Shown: positions 8,368 through 17,834, numbered from the stretch's first letter. The stretch: DNA of 64,000 bases from JAOAPY01 sp038237475 (GCA_038237475.1 JBBRYS010000006.1:1-64000), one strand, 5' to 3'. A program made the numbers and translations. Notes: generated from the sequence alone by a model not told the origin.

Positions 8368-8452
8368 TTTCAGCTCCTTTAGCTCCCCGATGATACGAGG
8401 CGGATGTTAGATCATTTGGCAGCCATTACGCTACCGCGAAGCCTTTGGACAA

Positions 8453-8668
8453 ATGAGTCGTAATTTAAGCGAGCTGGACCGATTCCGGCAGGCGGTGCTG
8501 GCGGACCTGGCCCTGCAGCGGCAACTTCAATACCTAAGCGACAACGAGCGCTTCCTGGAGTTGCTGCTGCGTTTAGGCCGCGAGCGTGGCTATGGCTTTA
8601 CCAGGCTCGACGTAGAAGAAGCTTTGCGCGCCGCGCGCAGAACCTGGATTGAGCGATGGATCGATTGA
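8453..8668 (+). CDS. Nif11-like small protein
   Basis: This 71-residue, highly charged helical protein matches the shape of the Nif11 domain: LDRFRQAVLADLALQRQL, a middle acidic part, then GYGFTRLDVEEAL. In other bacteria Nif11 domains serve as leader regions of ribosomal peptides (RiPPs). Here the domain takes up nearly the whole protein and no Gly-Gly-type cleavage site or Cys/Ser/Thr-rich core is visible, so it may be a helper rather than a precursor. The ATG lacks a clear ribosome site. Its stop codon lies inside the sulfotransferase gene (13-bp overlap), which implies coupled translation. Confidence 0.65.
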   Translation: MSRNLSELDRFRQAVLADLALQRQLQYLSDNERFLELLLRLGRERGYGFTRLDVEEALRAARRTWIERWID

Positions 8669-9639
8669 TTAATAACAACCTGCTGGATGGCTGGGTCCCG
8701 TCGAGACTCTACTGGAGCGAATCGCAACCGCTCGTTGATTGGTGTCATCTTGGGCGCAATACTTTCAGCGATGCTTTTTTTGATTACACTATCAATAAAT
8801 GCATGGCCCAGCCTTTCAATTTGCTCTTCCGCCATCAAACATCTATCGAGGTTCTGCGCCAGCGTTATGAGACACGGCCCGGCGTCAAGCCCACAGGCTT
8901 TATCTTCCACATGTCCCGCTCCGGCTCGACGCTGGTCACGCGAATGCTGGCGGCGCTGCCGCAGAACATTGTTATCTCTGAGGCGCCGCCGCTTGATTCC
9001 GCCCTGCAGGCGCATTTCAAATCCGCGCCGGCGTCTGGACAGGACCGCATTGACTGGCTGCGTTGGCTGGTGTGTGCGCTGGCCCAACCACGGTTGGGTG
9101 GCGAAAAACATTTTTTCATTAAATTCCATGGCTGGCATGTGCTGGAATTGCCGCTGATTCGCAAGGCGTTTCCCGATGTGCCCTGGATCTTTCTTTATCG
9201 CGATCCCATTGACGTCCTCGTTTCAGAGATGGAGCAGCGTGGCCAGATGATTCCCCACATGCTGCATCAGAGCCTGTTCGGAAACGATGCTCCGCTGGTT
9301 ATCGCGATGGCGCCGGAGGAGTACAGCGCTGTAGTGCTGGCGGCAATCTGTCACGCGGCTTTAACCCATCGTGACCAGGGCGGGCTCCTGATCAATTACC
9401 GGCAGCTTCCGGACGCTGTCTGGTCCTCGATTTCAGAATTCTTCGGCGTTGGCTGGACGGATGCCGAGGCGGAAACCATGAAGCTGATGACCAAACGCCA
9501 TGCCAAAGATCCGGCCGCGACCTTTCAGGCTGATTCCAAAGGGAAATACGAGAGAGCGGGCGCGCAACTGATTGAGGCTGCGCAACGTTGGCTCTATCCG
9601 ATTTACGAAAAGCTGGAAAGCGCTCGCGCGGCCCAGTGA
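8656..9639 (+). CDS. PAPS-dependent sulfotransferase
   Basis: This 327-residue enzyme has the PAPS phosphate-binding loop FHMSRSGSTLV with R88-S89-G90-S91-T92, and the second PAPS site FLYRDPIDVLVSEM near residue 180, including the conserved Arg and Ser. It transfers sulfate from PAPS to a hydroxyl or amine; the acceptor is unknown. Its ATG at 8656 overlaps the end of the Nif11-like gene by 13 bp. A tyrosine or sugar on the products of this locus is a possible acceptor (inference). Confidence 0.88.
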   Translation: MDRLINNNLLDGWVPSRLYWSESQPLVDWCHLGRNTFSDAFFDYTINKCMAQPFNLLFRHQTSIEVLRQRYETRPGVKPTGFIFHMSRSGSTLVTRMLAALPQNIVISEAPPLDSALQAHFKSAPASGQDRIDWLRWLVCALAQPRLGGEKHFFIKFHGWHVLELPLIRKAFPDVPWIFLYRDPIDVLVSEMEQRGQMIPHMLHQSLFGNDAPLVIAMAPEEYSAVVLAAICHAALTHRDQGGLLINYRQLPDAVWSSISEFFGVGWTDAEAETMKLMTKRHAKDPAATFQADSKGKYERAGAQLIEAAQRWLYPIYEKLESARAAQ

Positions 9640-9699
9640 GTCCTTTTTACAAACGTTGTTGCCCGCAGTGCGGTTTCGACTTATCATCATTCCCTGCCA

Positions 9700-10326
9700 A
9701 TGACTCGCGCCAAATTCGATCAATCCGCCTGTGACTCGCTCGCTCACTGCGTACAAGAGATCGAGAAAACCACCGATGCCGAATTAGTTATCGTGGTACG
9801 TGGTAAATCCGCAGATTACCGGCGCGCTGATTATCTTTTCGGTGTACTGATCGCCTTCATCGGACTACTTCTGCTGCTTTTCCTGCCGGTCGATTTCCAC
9901 ACCTACTGGGTGCCCATCGACGTTGCGGTACTTTTTATCGGGGGCGCATTGATCTGCTCCCGATCGAAAACCCTGCGACGTCTGCTGACGACTGAAAAGT
10001 TTCGTAACGCGACCGTGCGCACCGGCGCAGCCGCTATGTTTTATGAAGCAGGAATTGCCAATACGAATGCTGAGATGGGAGTGCTTATTTATCTTTCTCT
10101 CCTCGAACGAAGGTTGGAGTTGATTGCCGATCGCGGTGTCTTAAAAGCTGTACCGCCGTTGGAGTGGAATGAAAATCTGTTTCAGCTCAAGCACGCAGGT
10201 GCCAATCCGGATGCTGAAACTCTACTGCAGGCGTTACGGAAGCTTGGTGAGCTACTCGCCAGAGACTTGCCGGCCACGGGCGACAATCCGAACGAACTGC
10301 CGGACATGCCGCGCTTCGAACTGTGA
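9700..10326 (+). CDS. TPM-domain membrane protein
   Basis: The protein has 208 residues. The N-terminus has TDAELVIVVRGKSADYRRA, as in the TPM domain (TLP18.3/Psb32/MOLO-1 family). Two membrane segments follow (about residues 45-65 and 70-87). The rest resembles the remainder of the TPM fold (EAGIANTNAEMGVLIYLSL). Some family members are phosphatases or bind other membrane proteins. The stop overlaps the possible GTG start of the next gene, a Tim44-like protein, and TPM-Tim44 pairing suggests a joint membrane role. No promoter was identified. Confidence 0.8.
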   Translation: MTRAKFDQSACDSLAHCVQEIEKTTDAELVIVVRGKSADYRRADYLFGVLIAFIGLLLLLFLPVDFHTYWVPIDVAVLFIGGALICSRSKTLRRLLTTEKFRNATVRTGAAAMFYEAGIANTNAEMGVLIYLSLLERRLELIADRGVLKAVPPLEWNENLFQLKHAGANPDAETLLQALRKLGELLARDLPATGDNPNELPDMPRFEL

Positions 10327-11951
10327 TGACGAGGAACCGCCGAAGAAACAATCCGGGGCCGCACGCTTCCAACGTGCTTATGTCCAGGAGAGAGACGTGG
10401 AAGAGCAAGGGGCCCTTATCGTTACTTCTGCATGCAGGATGCGTGCGGTCCCAGGGTTTAATCGTCCCGCTGCTGATCCTGTTCTTATTTACGGACGTTC
10501 TGGCGAGAGTCGGCGGGGGACAGTCGTATGGTGGCGGCAAAGGTAGCGGCGGCGGTGGTGGCGGTGCCGGCGCAGTGCTCTGGTTGATCTTCCAACTCCT
10601 GCGTCTGCTGCTCTACCTGACAATTGAATACCCAATCATCGGCATACCGCTCGACATCATCGTTATCGGCGGCATCATCTACTATTTTGCGCGACCCACC
10701 CGCCGCGTGGAACGCGAGATCGTCTCGGTCGTTCCTTCAGGGCCGAGCGAAGGCGTGGACGAAATGAATACTGCGGATGCTTCCCGCGCCTTTGCTCACC
10801 TGCGCCGCTTTGATCCCAACTTCTCGGAAATCATCTTCACTGATTTTTGTTACGCGCTTTACGGCAAAGCACAGGATGCCCGTGGACGCGGTGCTCAGGC
10901 GCTCGATCTTTTTTCGCCTTATCTAAGCGAGACCGCGCGAGCCTCGCTGCTTGAACGCAATGCTTCGGGAGTGCGCGAGGTTAGGGGAATTATTGTAGGC
11001 GCGATGACAGTGACCGATGTACAGGGCCTGGATAAGCAGGTGGTACACGTCCGGGTTTCGTTTGAAGCGAATTACACGGAAGTTAATGCCGGCGGAAAAG
11101 AGATGACCTACTACGTGCTCGAGGATTGGGATCTCGAGCGCAAGCGCGATTTACTTTCCCCGCCTCCGGCGCAAGCAACCGCACTGCATTGCCCCCGTTG
11201 CGGCGCACCCTTACAACAGGATTCGGTAGGCGCCTGCGCATTCTGTCTGACAAAGATCGACAGTGGTGATTTTCAATGGTTCGTTCGGGATATTACTCTC
11301 CAAAGTGCCGAAGCCAGGGGGCCATTGTTGACCGGCAACGTTCCGGAAGTGGGTACTGATTTTTCTTCTGTCATCCAACCTCGCTTTGTCGCCCGGCGCG
11401 CCGAATTTGAACAGAACCATTTGGACTTTTCGTGGAGCAGCTTTCAGGCCCGGGCCGGTCTGATCTTCAACGAGTTACAGAGTGCGTGGTCAACTTTGAA
11501 CTGGGAACGCGCGCGACCACATGAAACTGACAGCATCTTCCAAATGCACCAGTACTGGATCGACGCTTACAAGCGCCAGGGCCTGAGGAACGTACTGGAC
11601 CAGTACCGAATCACTGCGATGCAGCCGGTGAAAATTCAGGAAGACGCTTTCTACAATGCAATTACACTGCGGATTTGGGCCGAAGGCTTCGACTTTACGA
11701 TTGACGGCAGCGGCAATGTTGTAGCCGGCCAAAAGACAAAACTGCGACGGTGGAGCGAATACTGGACCTTCATTCGAAACCGTAGCGCAAAGCCCGGCCC
11801 AACCCGGGCCGACTTGAACTGCCCGAACTGTGGTGCGCCTTTGAAAATCAACGCGGCTGGTGTTTGTGAATACTGCAATGGCAAGATAACCAGTGGCGAT
11901 TTCGATTGGGTGCTGTCGAAGATTGAACAGGACGAATCGTATGCTGGCTGA
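10323..11951 (+). CDS. Membrane protein with Tim44-like domain and two zinc ribbons
   Basis: The protein has a hydrophobic N-terminal stretch, a glycine-rich run, a second membrane segment (about residues 80-120), then a Tim44-like domain (FDPNFSEIIFTDFCYALYG). Two zinc ribbons follow: CPRCG with CAFC near residues 290-310, and CPNCG with CEYC near residues 505-525. The first 40 codons are encoded by an inverted repeat element (10355-10452), so the annotated N-terminus is doubtful. Possible starts are GTG at 10323 (overlapping the TPM stop), ATG at 10380, and GTG at 10443 inside the right repeat arm; the last would give a clean signal peptide. The Tim44-like domain suggests membrane association; function is unknown. 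Confidence 0.75.
   Translation: MMTRNRRRNNPGPHASNVLMSRRETWKSKGPLSLLLHAGCVRSQGLIVPLLILFLFTDVLARVGGGQSYGGGKGSGGGGGGAGAVLWLIFQLLRLLLYLTIEYPIIGIPLDIIVIGGIIYYFARPTRRVEREIVSVVPSGPSEGVDEMNTADASRAFAHLRRFDPNFSEIIFTDFCYALYGKAQDARGRGAQALDLFSPYLSETARASLLERNASGVREVRGIIVGAMTVTDVQGLDKQVVHVRVSFEANYTEVNAGGKEMTYYVLEDWDLERKRDLLSPPPAQATALHCPRCGAPLQQDSVGACAFCLTKIDSGDFQWFVRDITLQSAEARGPLLTGNVPEVGTDFSSVIQPRFVARRAEFEQNHLDFSWSSFQARAGLIFNELQSAWSTLNWERARPHETDSIFQMHQYWIDAYKRQGLRNVLDQYRITAMQPVKIQEDAFYNAITLRIWAEGFDFTIDGSGNVVAGQKTKLRRWSEYWTFIRNRSAKPGPTRADLNCPNCGAPLKINAAGVCEYCNGKITSGDFDWVLSKIEQDESYAG
10355..10452. repeat. Inverted repeat element inside a 5' coding region
   Basis: The left arm 10355-10377 (GGGGCCGCACGCTTCCAACG...) and the right arm 10430-10452 are imperfect inverted copies. 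A further copy of the left arm, starting GGGACCGCACGCTTCCAGCG, lies at 39651-39676. The element is about 98 bp and resembles REP/BIME-type intergenic repeats, but here it overlaps the start of a protein gene. Confidence 0.75.
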
Positions 11952-12123
11952 CATCTAATTTGTCTGGGCAGTCATCGAACATGCCGCCGTGAAGAAGGAT
12001 GTACCACTGCCGTTACCCGCGGGGTCATCAAATTAGCTAACCACTGGCTAATTCTGCTTTCGGAACATCGCCAGCTGTAGCCGCTGGTATCTACGAAGAG
12101 TATTTTTTCTACTGGAGATCCTT

Positions 12124-13560
12124 GTGAAACGTAGTCTTTTATTTCTCTTAATCATTGCTTCGTTATTGCTGCCGGGCGCCACAACGGCAGCCGTTCCACA
12201 GGGACGCCGGCGAATTTCTCCCGCTCGCAGCGCCGCTGCAGCGCCTGCACCTGTTCGACTTCCCGAGGCAGAGCTCGTCAACAAGGTGCTGCCCAACGGC
12301 ATCGAAGTGATTGTGCTGCAGGACCATTCCGTGCCGCTGGTGACGATTGAGTTGGGAGTGAAGAATGGTTCTTACACCGAACCGCCTGAGCTCAACGGAC
12401 TCTCACATCTTTATGAGCACATGTTTTTTAAGGCGAACCGCGCCGTCGCCAACGAAGAAGATTACATTAAGACGATTGGCCAACTGGGGATTGCTTACAA
12501 CGGTTCAACTCGCGAAGAAGTGGTCAATTACTATTTCACGACCACCAGTCCGAACATCCGCACTGCCATGCAATTCATGCGCGACTCTACTCGCTATCCT
12601 CTCTTTGACGCGCGCGAGTTTGAGCGCGAACGGCAAGTGGTGATCGGCGAAATCGATCGCAACGAATCGAATCCCTATTACTACCTGAATCGCGAGATGT
12701 ATGCGCGCCTCTTTTACAAGTATCCCAGTCGTAAGGCGCCGCTCGGCAATCGACAAACTGTGTCCACCGCAACGACGGAGATGATGCGTTTGATCCAAGG
12801 GCGTTACTACGTGCCGAATAATTCCGTCCTGGTGGTTACCGGCGATGTTGAGGCGTCTGAAGTGTTTCGCCTGGTGCAGGAGTTCTTCGGCGACTGGCCG
12901 CGGCGCGAGAAGGATCCCTTTGTCGAGTTTCCCCTTGTCGAACATCCGCCGCTTGCGAAAAGCGAGGGAGCAGTCATTACTCAGCCCGTGCAAAACGTAA
13001 TCTTCAGCATCGGCTGGCATGGACCATCAATCGGCAAGGACAATGCTGCTACTTATGCGGCTGACGTTTTCTCGTTCATCCTGCGCCAGCCCAATTCGCA
13101 TTTTCAGCGGGCCCTGGTCGATTCGGGACTCGTCAATGGCGCCGATCTTGGTTATTACACACAGAGAAATGTCGGTCCCATTGTCTTTACCGCAGTCACC
13201 ACGCCCGACAAAGCCCAGGCTGCGTTGCGAGCCATGCACAACGAAATCTCTTACTTCAATGACAAGGATTACTTTACCGATGAGCAGCTTGAGAGCGCCA
13301 AGGCCCTGCTCGAAGCCGACGATCTTTACTCGAGAGAAAAGCTGAGCGAGTACGCGCACACTTTGACGTTCTGGTGGGCCTCTACGGGTATCGATTATTT
13401 CCGTGGTTATCTGCCGACCCTGCGCAAAACTTCCCGCGCTGACATCAGCCGCTACGTCACGACCTATATTCAGGGAAAGCCCCACATCAGCCTGGCGCTC
13501 ATTTCCGACGAAGCGCAAAAGCAGGCCAAACTGACATCTGAAGAGTTGATTGGTAAATGA
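12124..13560 (+). CDS. M16-family zinc metallopeptidase, catalytic subunit
   Basis: This 478-residue protein has a signal peptide (residues 1-24) and the inverted zinc motif H95-L-Y-E98-H99 of M16 peptidases. The region ERERQVVIGEIDRNES (about residue 170) should supply the third ligand. The GTG start at 12124 has GGAG 6 bp upstream. It overlaps the start of the second M16 gene by 4 bp (ATGA). The pair matches the bacterial two-subunit M16B arrangement: active plus inactive subunit forming a periplasmic peptidase that degrades small peptides. Confidence 0.9.
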   Translation: MKRSLLFLLIIASLLLPGATTAAVPQGRRRISPARSAAAAPAPVRLPEAELVNKVLPNGIEVIVLQDHSVPLVTIELGVKNGSYTEPPELNGLSHLYEHMFFKANRAVANEEDYIKTIGQLGIAYNGSTREEVVNYYFTTTSPNIRTAMQFMRDSTRYPLFDAREFERERQVVIGEIDRNESNPYYYLNREMYARLFYKYPSRKAPLGNRQTVSTATTEMMRLIQGRYYVPNNSVLVVTGDVEASEVFRLVQEFFGDWPRREKDPFVEFPLVEHPPLAKSEGAVITQPVQNVIFSIGWHGPSIGKDNAATYAADVFSFILRQPNSHFQRALVDSGLVNGADLGYYTQRNVGPIVFTAVTTPDKAQAALRAMHNEISYFNDKDYFTDEQLESAKALLEADDLYSREKLSEYAHTLTFWWASTGIDYFRGYLPTLRKTSRADISRYVTTYIQGKPHISLALISDEAQKQAKLTSEELIGK

Positions 13561-14951
13561 AAAATAGAATTTTAGTCTTTGTCCTGCTGGCGCTGCTGGC
13601 GGCTAGCTATCCAATTTCGTCTCGTGCCGATCAGCAGGGCGCAGCTCCCAGCGCGGCCGCTCTCCAGGCCCAGAAAACTGAGAGCATTCAGGAAATCGTC
13701 GCCAAGCAGGCGGCCCTGGTTTCTGAATTCGAGGTCAACGGTCTGAAGGTTCTGGTGAAGCGACGCGAGGGGAGCTTAACAGTCGCAGCGGGTCTTTTCG
13801 TTCGCGGGGGCAGCCGCAACATTACCGCCGCGAACGCGGGGATCGAAGCCTTGATGCTTTCGACAGCAACCGAAGCCAGCGCCAGCTTCCCACGTGAGCG
13901 CATGCGCTCGGACTTATCAAGGATGGGTACGGTGCTGGGCTCAAGCGTTAATTACGACTACTCCGCGCTCAGTGTGATATCAACCCGGCCCAACTTCGAG
14001 CGCTCGTGGGATATCTTTATTGATGCCGCCCTGCATCCGTCATTCACGAAAGAGGATGTCGCTATCGCGCAGTCGCGCATGGTCGCTTCGCTAAGAGATG
14101 ATATTGATGATCCGGATACCTACCTGCAGCGTTTGCAGGAAAAAATTGCGTACGCGGGGCATCCTTACGGTAACCGCGCTGAAGGCACCGCTGAAAGCGT
14201 AGAGAGTTTGACGCCTGCCGACCTGGTGCGTTACCACCAATCACTGATGCAGACGTCGAGATTGTTGCTGGTTATCGTCGGCGATTTGGATCCTGCTCAG
14301 ATTAAGACAAAGGTTAACGCAGCCTTCGCGAAGTTGCCGCGTGGTGCTTACAAAGCCGAGCCAACCCAACCCCTGGTTTTTGATAAGCCAAGCGTGGAAG
14401 TGACTACTCGCGCACTGCCGACGAATTATGTGCAGGGCCTGTTTGTCGCACCCTCATTGACCTCACCGGATATTTATCCGATGCGCGTGGTGGCCGCACT
14501 CTTACGCGATCGCGTATTTGAGGAGGTCCGCGTCAAGCGCAATCTTTCTTATGCCCCCAGCGCCTTTTTGGGAAGCCAGGCAGCCAACGTGGGGGGAATT
14601 TATGTGAGCGCGGTGGATGCAAACCAGGCCGTCAGAGTGATGCTCGATGAGATAGCGAGACTGCAGAACGAGCTCATCGATCAGGACGATATCAAAGCGG
14701 TGGTGGCCCAATATCTGACCGGCTACTACACGAGTCAGGAAACCAATGCGGCCCAGGCGGGCGAGCTGGCCCAGTCTGAATTGATCGGGGGCGGCTGGCG
14801 TAACTCAACTGAATTCATCAATCGCCTGCGCTCGCTGACTCCCGCTGACGTGCAACGCGTAGCGCGAAAATACCTGCGCAACATTCGCTTCGTCGTCATC
14901 GGTGACCCCAAAGCTGTCGACACCAAAATATTTTTGCGTACGACTGAATAG
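13557..14951 (+). CDS. M16-family peptidase, non-catalytic subunit
   Basis: This 464-residue protein has a signal peptide (about residues 1-25). It aligns in layout with the previous gene, but at the zinc site it reads AGIEALMLSTATEAS, with no HxxEH, so it cannot bind zinc there. It likely completes the binding chamber of the active partner. The ATG overlaps the upstream stop codon (ATGA), so translation is coupled. It is convergent with the HtrA-like gene at 15100. Confidence 0.88.
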   Translation: MKNRILVFVLLALLAASYPISSRADQQGAAPSAAALQAQKTESIQEIVAKQAALVSEFEVNGLKVLVKRREGSLTVAAGLFVRGGSRNITAANAGIEALMLSTATEASASFPRERMRSDLSRMGTVLGSSVNYDYSALSVISTRPNFERSWDIFIDAALHPSFTKEDVAIAQSRMVASLRDDIDDPDTYLQRLQEKIAYAGHPYGNRAEGTAESVESLTPADLVRYHQSLMQTSRLLLVIVGDLDPAQIKTKVNAAFAKLPRGAYKAEPTQPLVFDKPSVEVTTRALPTNYVQGLFVAPSLTSPDIYPMRVVAALLRDRVFEEVRVKRNLSYAPSAFLGSQAANVGGIYVSAVDANQAVRVMLDEIARLQNELIDQDDIKAVVAQYLTGYYTSQETNAAQAGELAQSELIGGGWRNSTEFINRLRSLTPADVQRVARKYLRNIRFVVIGDPKAVDTKIFLRTTE

Positions 14952-15099
14952 CAGCAGAAGTCAAATAGGAAATTTTTTGAAAATAATACCGCCGATGTCA
15001 GTCAGCTGAAGTTTCAACCCAACCTATAACGTGCGAATTGGTCGCGTTGTAGGAATCGTCAACTCGGATGGTTTCAGATCCTGCCCAGGTTAAAGTTCG

Positions 15100-16245
15100 C
15101 TACCTCCGTATTTCGTCCAATAACTTCTCGTATAACTTCGCGTCCAATCGCTGCACTTTCCTGGCTTCCGCGACCGCCATTTCCGGATTTCCAATTTCCC
15201 TGTAAGTCAGAGAGAGATTATAGAAAGCATCAGCCGACCTGGGCTCGAGGTGGGCTGCTTGCCGATAAGCATCAATCGCCTCGCTGAACCGTCCGGCATA
15301 AAAGTGCGCATCACCCAGCTTGTTGTAGACCTCGGCGGAATCAGGCCGCAGCTGTAGTGCCTGTTGATAAGCGCGAATCGCGTCGGCAGTCTTGCCCTGC
15401 CTTGTCTTGCAGTAACCAACCTGGATCCAGGCTTCAGCGCGTTTCGGATCCTTATTCACCGCATTTTCGAAATAACCCAGAGCGCCGTCGTAATTTCCCA
15501 GCCACATTGAATCGAGACCGCTGCGATAGAACGAGGCCGCTAAGGCTTCAGCGGAATCCCGGACGCCGGCTTTCGCTGCCAACTCAGGCAACATCATGAA
15601 TTTATTCGTGGGCATGCGTCTGACCCGCGCAGACTCAATTGCCAGGTTGATGTTCTCGCCATTGATAACCCGAATGGTGACTATGCCGACCACCTGGCCC
15701 TTGAGATTGAAGAGCGGACTGCCGCTATTGCCGTGTGAGACGGGTGCCGTGATTTGAATTATCTTGCCGAGGTTCGGTACTTCTCGAACAGCCGAGACGA
15801 TGCCGTCGCTCACTGAACCCTCGAGCCGAAGGGGATTGCCAATTACAAAAATCCTTTCGCCATCTTCGGGGAGTGAGGTCGAGAGTGAGAGTGGGCGAAC
15901 TCGCTCGGCCGGAATATCCACGCTCAGTAATGCGAGGTCACCTTCATCGTCGGCGCTCAGGACGCCGCTCACGGGATAAACCCGGCCTTTTGCATCCAGT
16001 GTTCGAATTTCTGCGCGATAGGCACCGCGAATAACGTGGAGGTTGGTTAAAACCTGATCGGGATGGAGGAAGAACCCACTGCCGGTGGCGAGAGCCTCAC
16101 CCTTCTGATCAAAGGTGGCAACAGCTACGACCGAAGGTTTTACCTGCCGCACAAGTTCCGGCAGGTTCTCCTGGGCTACACACCTGGAGCCCAGTGCCAG
16201 AAGAGAGAGAAGCAAAAGCAATCGAGGTGAATTGCGATTCAACAT
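15100..16245 (-). CDS. HtrA/trypsin-like serine protease with TPR domain
   Basis: This 381-residue protein has a signal peptide (about residues 1-25) and a trypsin fold with the catalytic triad visible: His in TNLHVIRGAY, Asp in DDEGDLALL, Ser in APVSHGNSGSPLF. There is no PDZ domain. Instead, about residues 240-370 are TPR repeats (AWIQVGYCKTRQGK, AEVYNKLGDAHFYAGRF). TPRs probably bind substrates or partners. The ribosome site GGAGAAAGTT precedes the ATG. It is likely periplasmic. Confidence 0.88.
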   Translation of the reverse strand: MLNRNSPRLLLLLSLLALGSRCVAQENLPELVRQVKPSVVAVATFDQKGEALATGSGFFLHPDQVLTNLHVIRGAYRAEIRTLDAKGRVYPVSGVLSADDEGDLALLSVDIPAERVRPLSLSTSLPEDGERIFVIGNPLRLEGSVSDGIVSAVREVPNLGKIIQITAPVSHGNSGSPLFNLKGQVVGIVTIRVINGENINLAIESARVRRMPTNKFMMLPELAAKAGVRDSAEALAASFYRSGLDSMWLGNYDGALGYFENAVNKDPKRAEAWIQVGYCKTRQGKTADAIRAYQQALQLRPDSAEVYNKLGDAHFYAGRFSEAIDAYRQAAHLEPRSADAFYNLSLTYREIGNPEMAVAEARKVQRLDAKLYEKLLDEIRR

Positions 16246-16571
16246 AACTTTCTCCGCGTTCTCTTGGTTAAGAAGGAAAACCTATCAAAAATCCGGGCGT
16301 GGAACAGACACAGGCTAAATTGACTGGTTGGGGATCTGGTTCGGTCGGGAAACGCTTGAGGAGATGTTTCGCCTCGGGACAAATATTACAGCAGTGTTGC
16401 GAAAATGTGCTAGAAAAATTTCGGGCGAGGCCCCAGCGCTTCTTCTTCAGGAAGGAAATTCGGCTTGAAGTTTTGGGAGATGCTGTTTTAGGCGCTCAGT
16501 TGTGAAGAAACCGACCAGCAAAAGGGCTGCCCGTAAGCAGCCCTCTCTCGGGATCAAGTTCGACGGTCCTC
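16246..16571. other. Intergenic region with protease leader and terminator
   Basis: This 326-bp region contains the upstream region of the HtrA-like gene (start at 16245) and the terminator of the gene at 16572-17555. I see no supported gene in it. A short plus-strand frame at 16299-16505 has no convincing features. Confidence 0.5.
16523..16544 (-). terminator. Intrinsic terminator for 16572-17555
   Basis: AGGGCTGC (16523-16530) pairs with GCAGCCCT (16537-16544) across a 6-nt loop, an 8-bp GC-rich stem. Read on the minus strand it is followed by TTTT, as expected for a rho-independent terminator just downstream of the stop at 16572. Confidence 0.75.
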
Positions 16572-17555
16572 TTAGTTGCGGATAATCTCTACCCAGCCCA
16601 CTCGGGGGCCAATAGGAGTAACGATCTCGCCCTGGTCTTCCATCGTGACCAGCAAGCCAAAGTCCGGCAGCGCGACCTGCGACTGAACTTCTGCTTCGTT
16701 AGTTGAATGGTTGTTCACAATCTGACCAAGTCGGAAGAACTTGTTTTCTGGTGACACAGCCCAGACCGTATAGATCTTGCCGGCCGGCGCATCCTTGAGT
16801 TCGTGAAAACGGAATTTGATGTCGGTTTGCCCTGCGCGGTGCGGTTCAATGAAAACATTTGCGCGGGCTCCGGTTAAGGCACCAGTGAAATCAATCTTCA
16901 GTTTGGTGTCATCGCCTTTCTTGTAGGCTGGAATGTTCAGCATGGGCACGGTATAAGCCGAAGCCGTTCCCCTGGTTGTGGTGGCCGAAACCTGTTCACC
17001 AATGGGATGGCTGCTGAAAGGCACTACCGCGAAACCCTGCGGCACGGCACTGCGAAAATAAACTGTTGTGTCCGGGCCATAGCTGGTCAGGCTCGCCTCT
17101 GGCGATGCAATCAGCATAAATTTGTCCATCGGCGTCGTCGTTGTAAATGTCGCTACACCGTGGTCGATCGCAACTGGCCCGAGCAAAGTCGTTACTCCCG
17201 CCGGGTCGACTGCGTAAAAATTTAAAGCAGTTACGGTGTCGGGCAGACCTGACAGATTTAATTTGATGGCTGTGCCACTGGGATCGCGAAGGATCGTGGC
17301 AGTGCCTTTCGCATTGGCCAGCGTCACCGGATCCAGCGTCAAAGCTACTTCCCGGCCCACGGGATATTCGATGATGGTATAGGTGCCGTCGGCATTTTGA
17401 ACCGTCTTGGTAACTTGCGTAGTACCGTCAGGGCTCTTGACCGTGGTGGTCACTGTCTTGGTGGTGATGGTTGGCTCTGTCTGTGCAGCGGCTCCGACCG
17501 CCGTCGAAAACATGAGAGCTCCAGTCACAAGCGAATAACTAATCAATTTGCGCAT
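16572..17555 (-). CDS. Secreted protein of unknown function
   Basis: This 327-residue protein has a clean signal peptide (about residues 1-25, ending in AAAQ), then a Thr-rich stretch (KTVTTTVKSPDG) and beta-rich sequence. No catalytic motif or known domain is recognised. The ribosome site GGGAGAAAG precedes the ATG. The gene is monocistronic, with a hairpin terminator directly downstream. It is probably periplasmic or extracellular. Confidence 0.75.
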   Translation of the reverse strand: MRKLISYSLVTGALMFSTAVGAAAQTEPTITTKTVTTTVKSPDGTTQVTKTVQNADGTYTIIEYPVGREVALTLDPVTLANAKGTATILRDPSGTAIKLNLSGLPDTVTALNFYAVDPAGVTTLLGPVAIDHGVATFTTTTPMDKFMLIASPEASLTSYGPDTTVYFRSAVPQGFAVVPFSSHPIGEQVSATTTRGTASAYTVPMLNIPAYKKGDDTKLKIDFTGALTGARANVFIEPHRAGQTDIKFRFHELKDAPAGKIYTVWAVSPENKFFRLGQIVNNHSTNEAEVQSQVALPDFGLLVTMEDQGEIVTPIGPRVGWVEIIRN

Positions 17556-17834
17556 AATTCTTTCTCCCTTTTCTTAATCGCGATTTATAGCTGTCTGAGG
17601 GGATGACTGCGTATTACCAAGGCAGAAGGGCAAGGATTGTGCCAGCTTAAAGACTGTCTGAATTTGTGTTTTTGGGAGGTTTTGCTGCTAAATCAGGAGC
17701 TATAAGGCGGAGCGGTTCAGTACACAGGTGTACGACTTCTTTGCTGAAGTAAGGCATTAACCGGGGCTGCTGCAGGCGCAACCCAACCGCAATCAACTCG
17801 AGAAGAGAGCGGAAGAGTCCGAATGTGCGATGGA

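Noticed and set aside
16299..16505. Plus-strand ORF of 68 residues
   Set aside because: Lies in the leader of the HtrA-like gene; no domain and no start signal.
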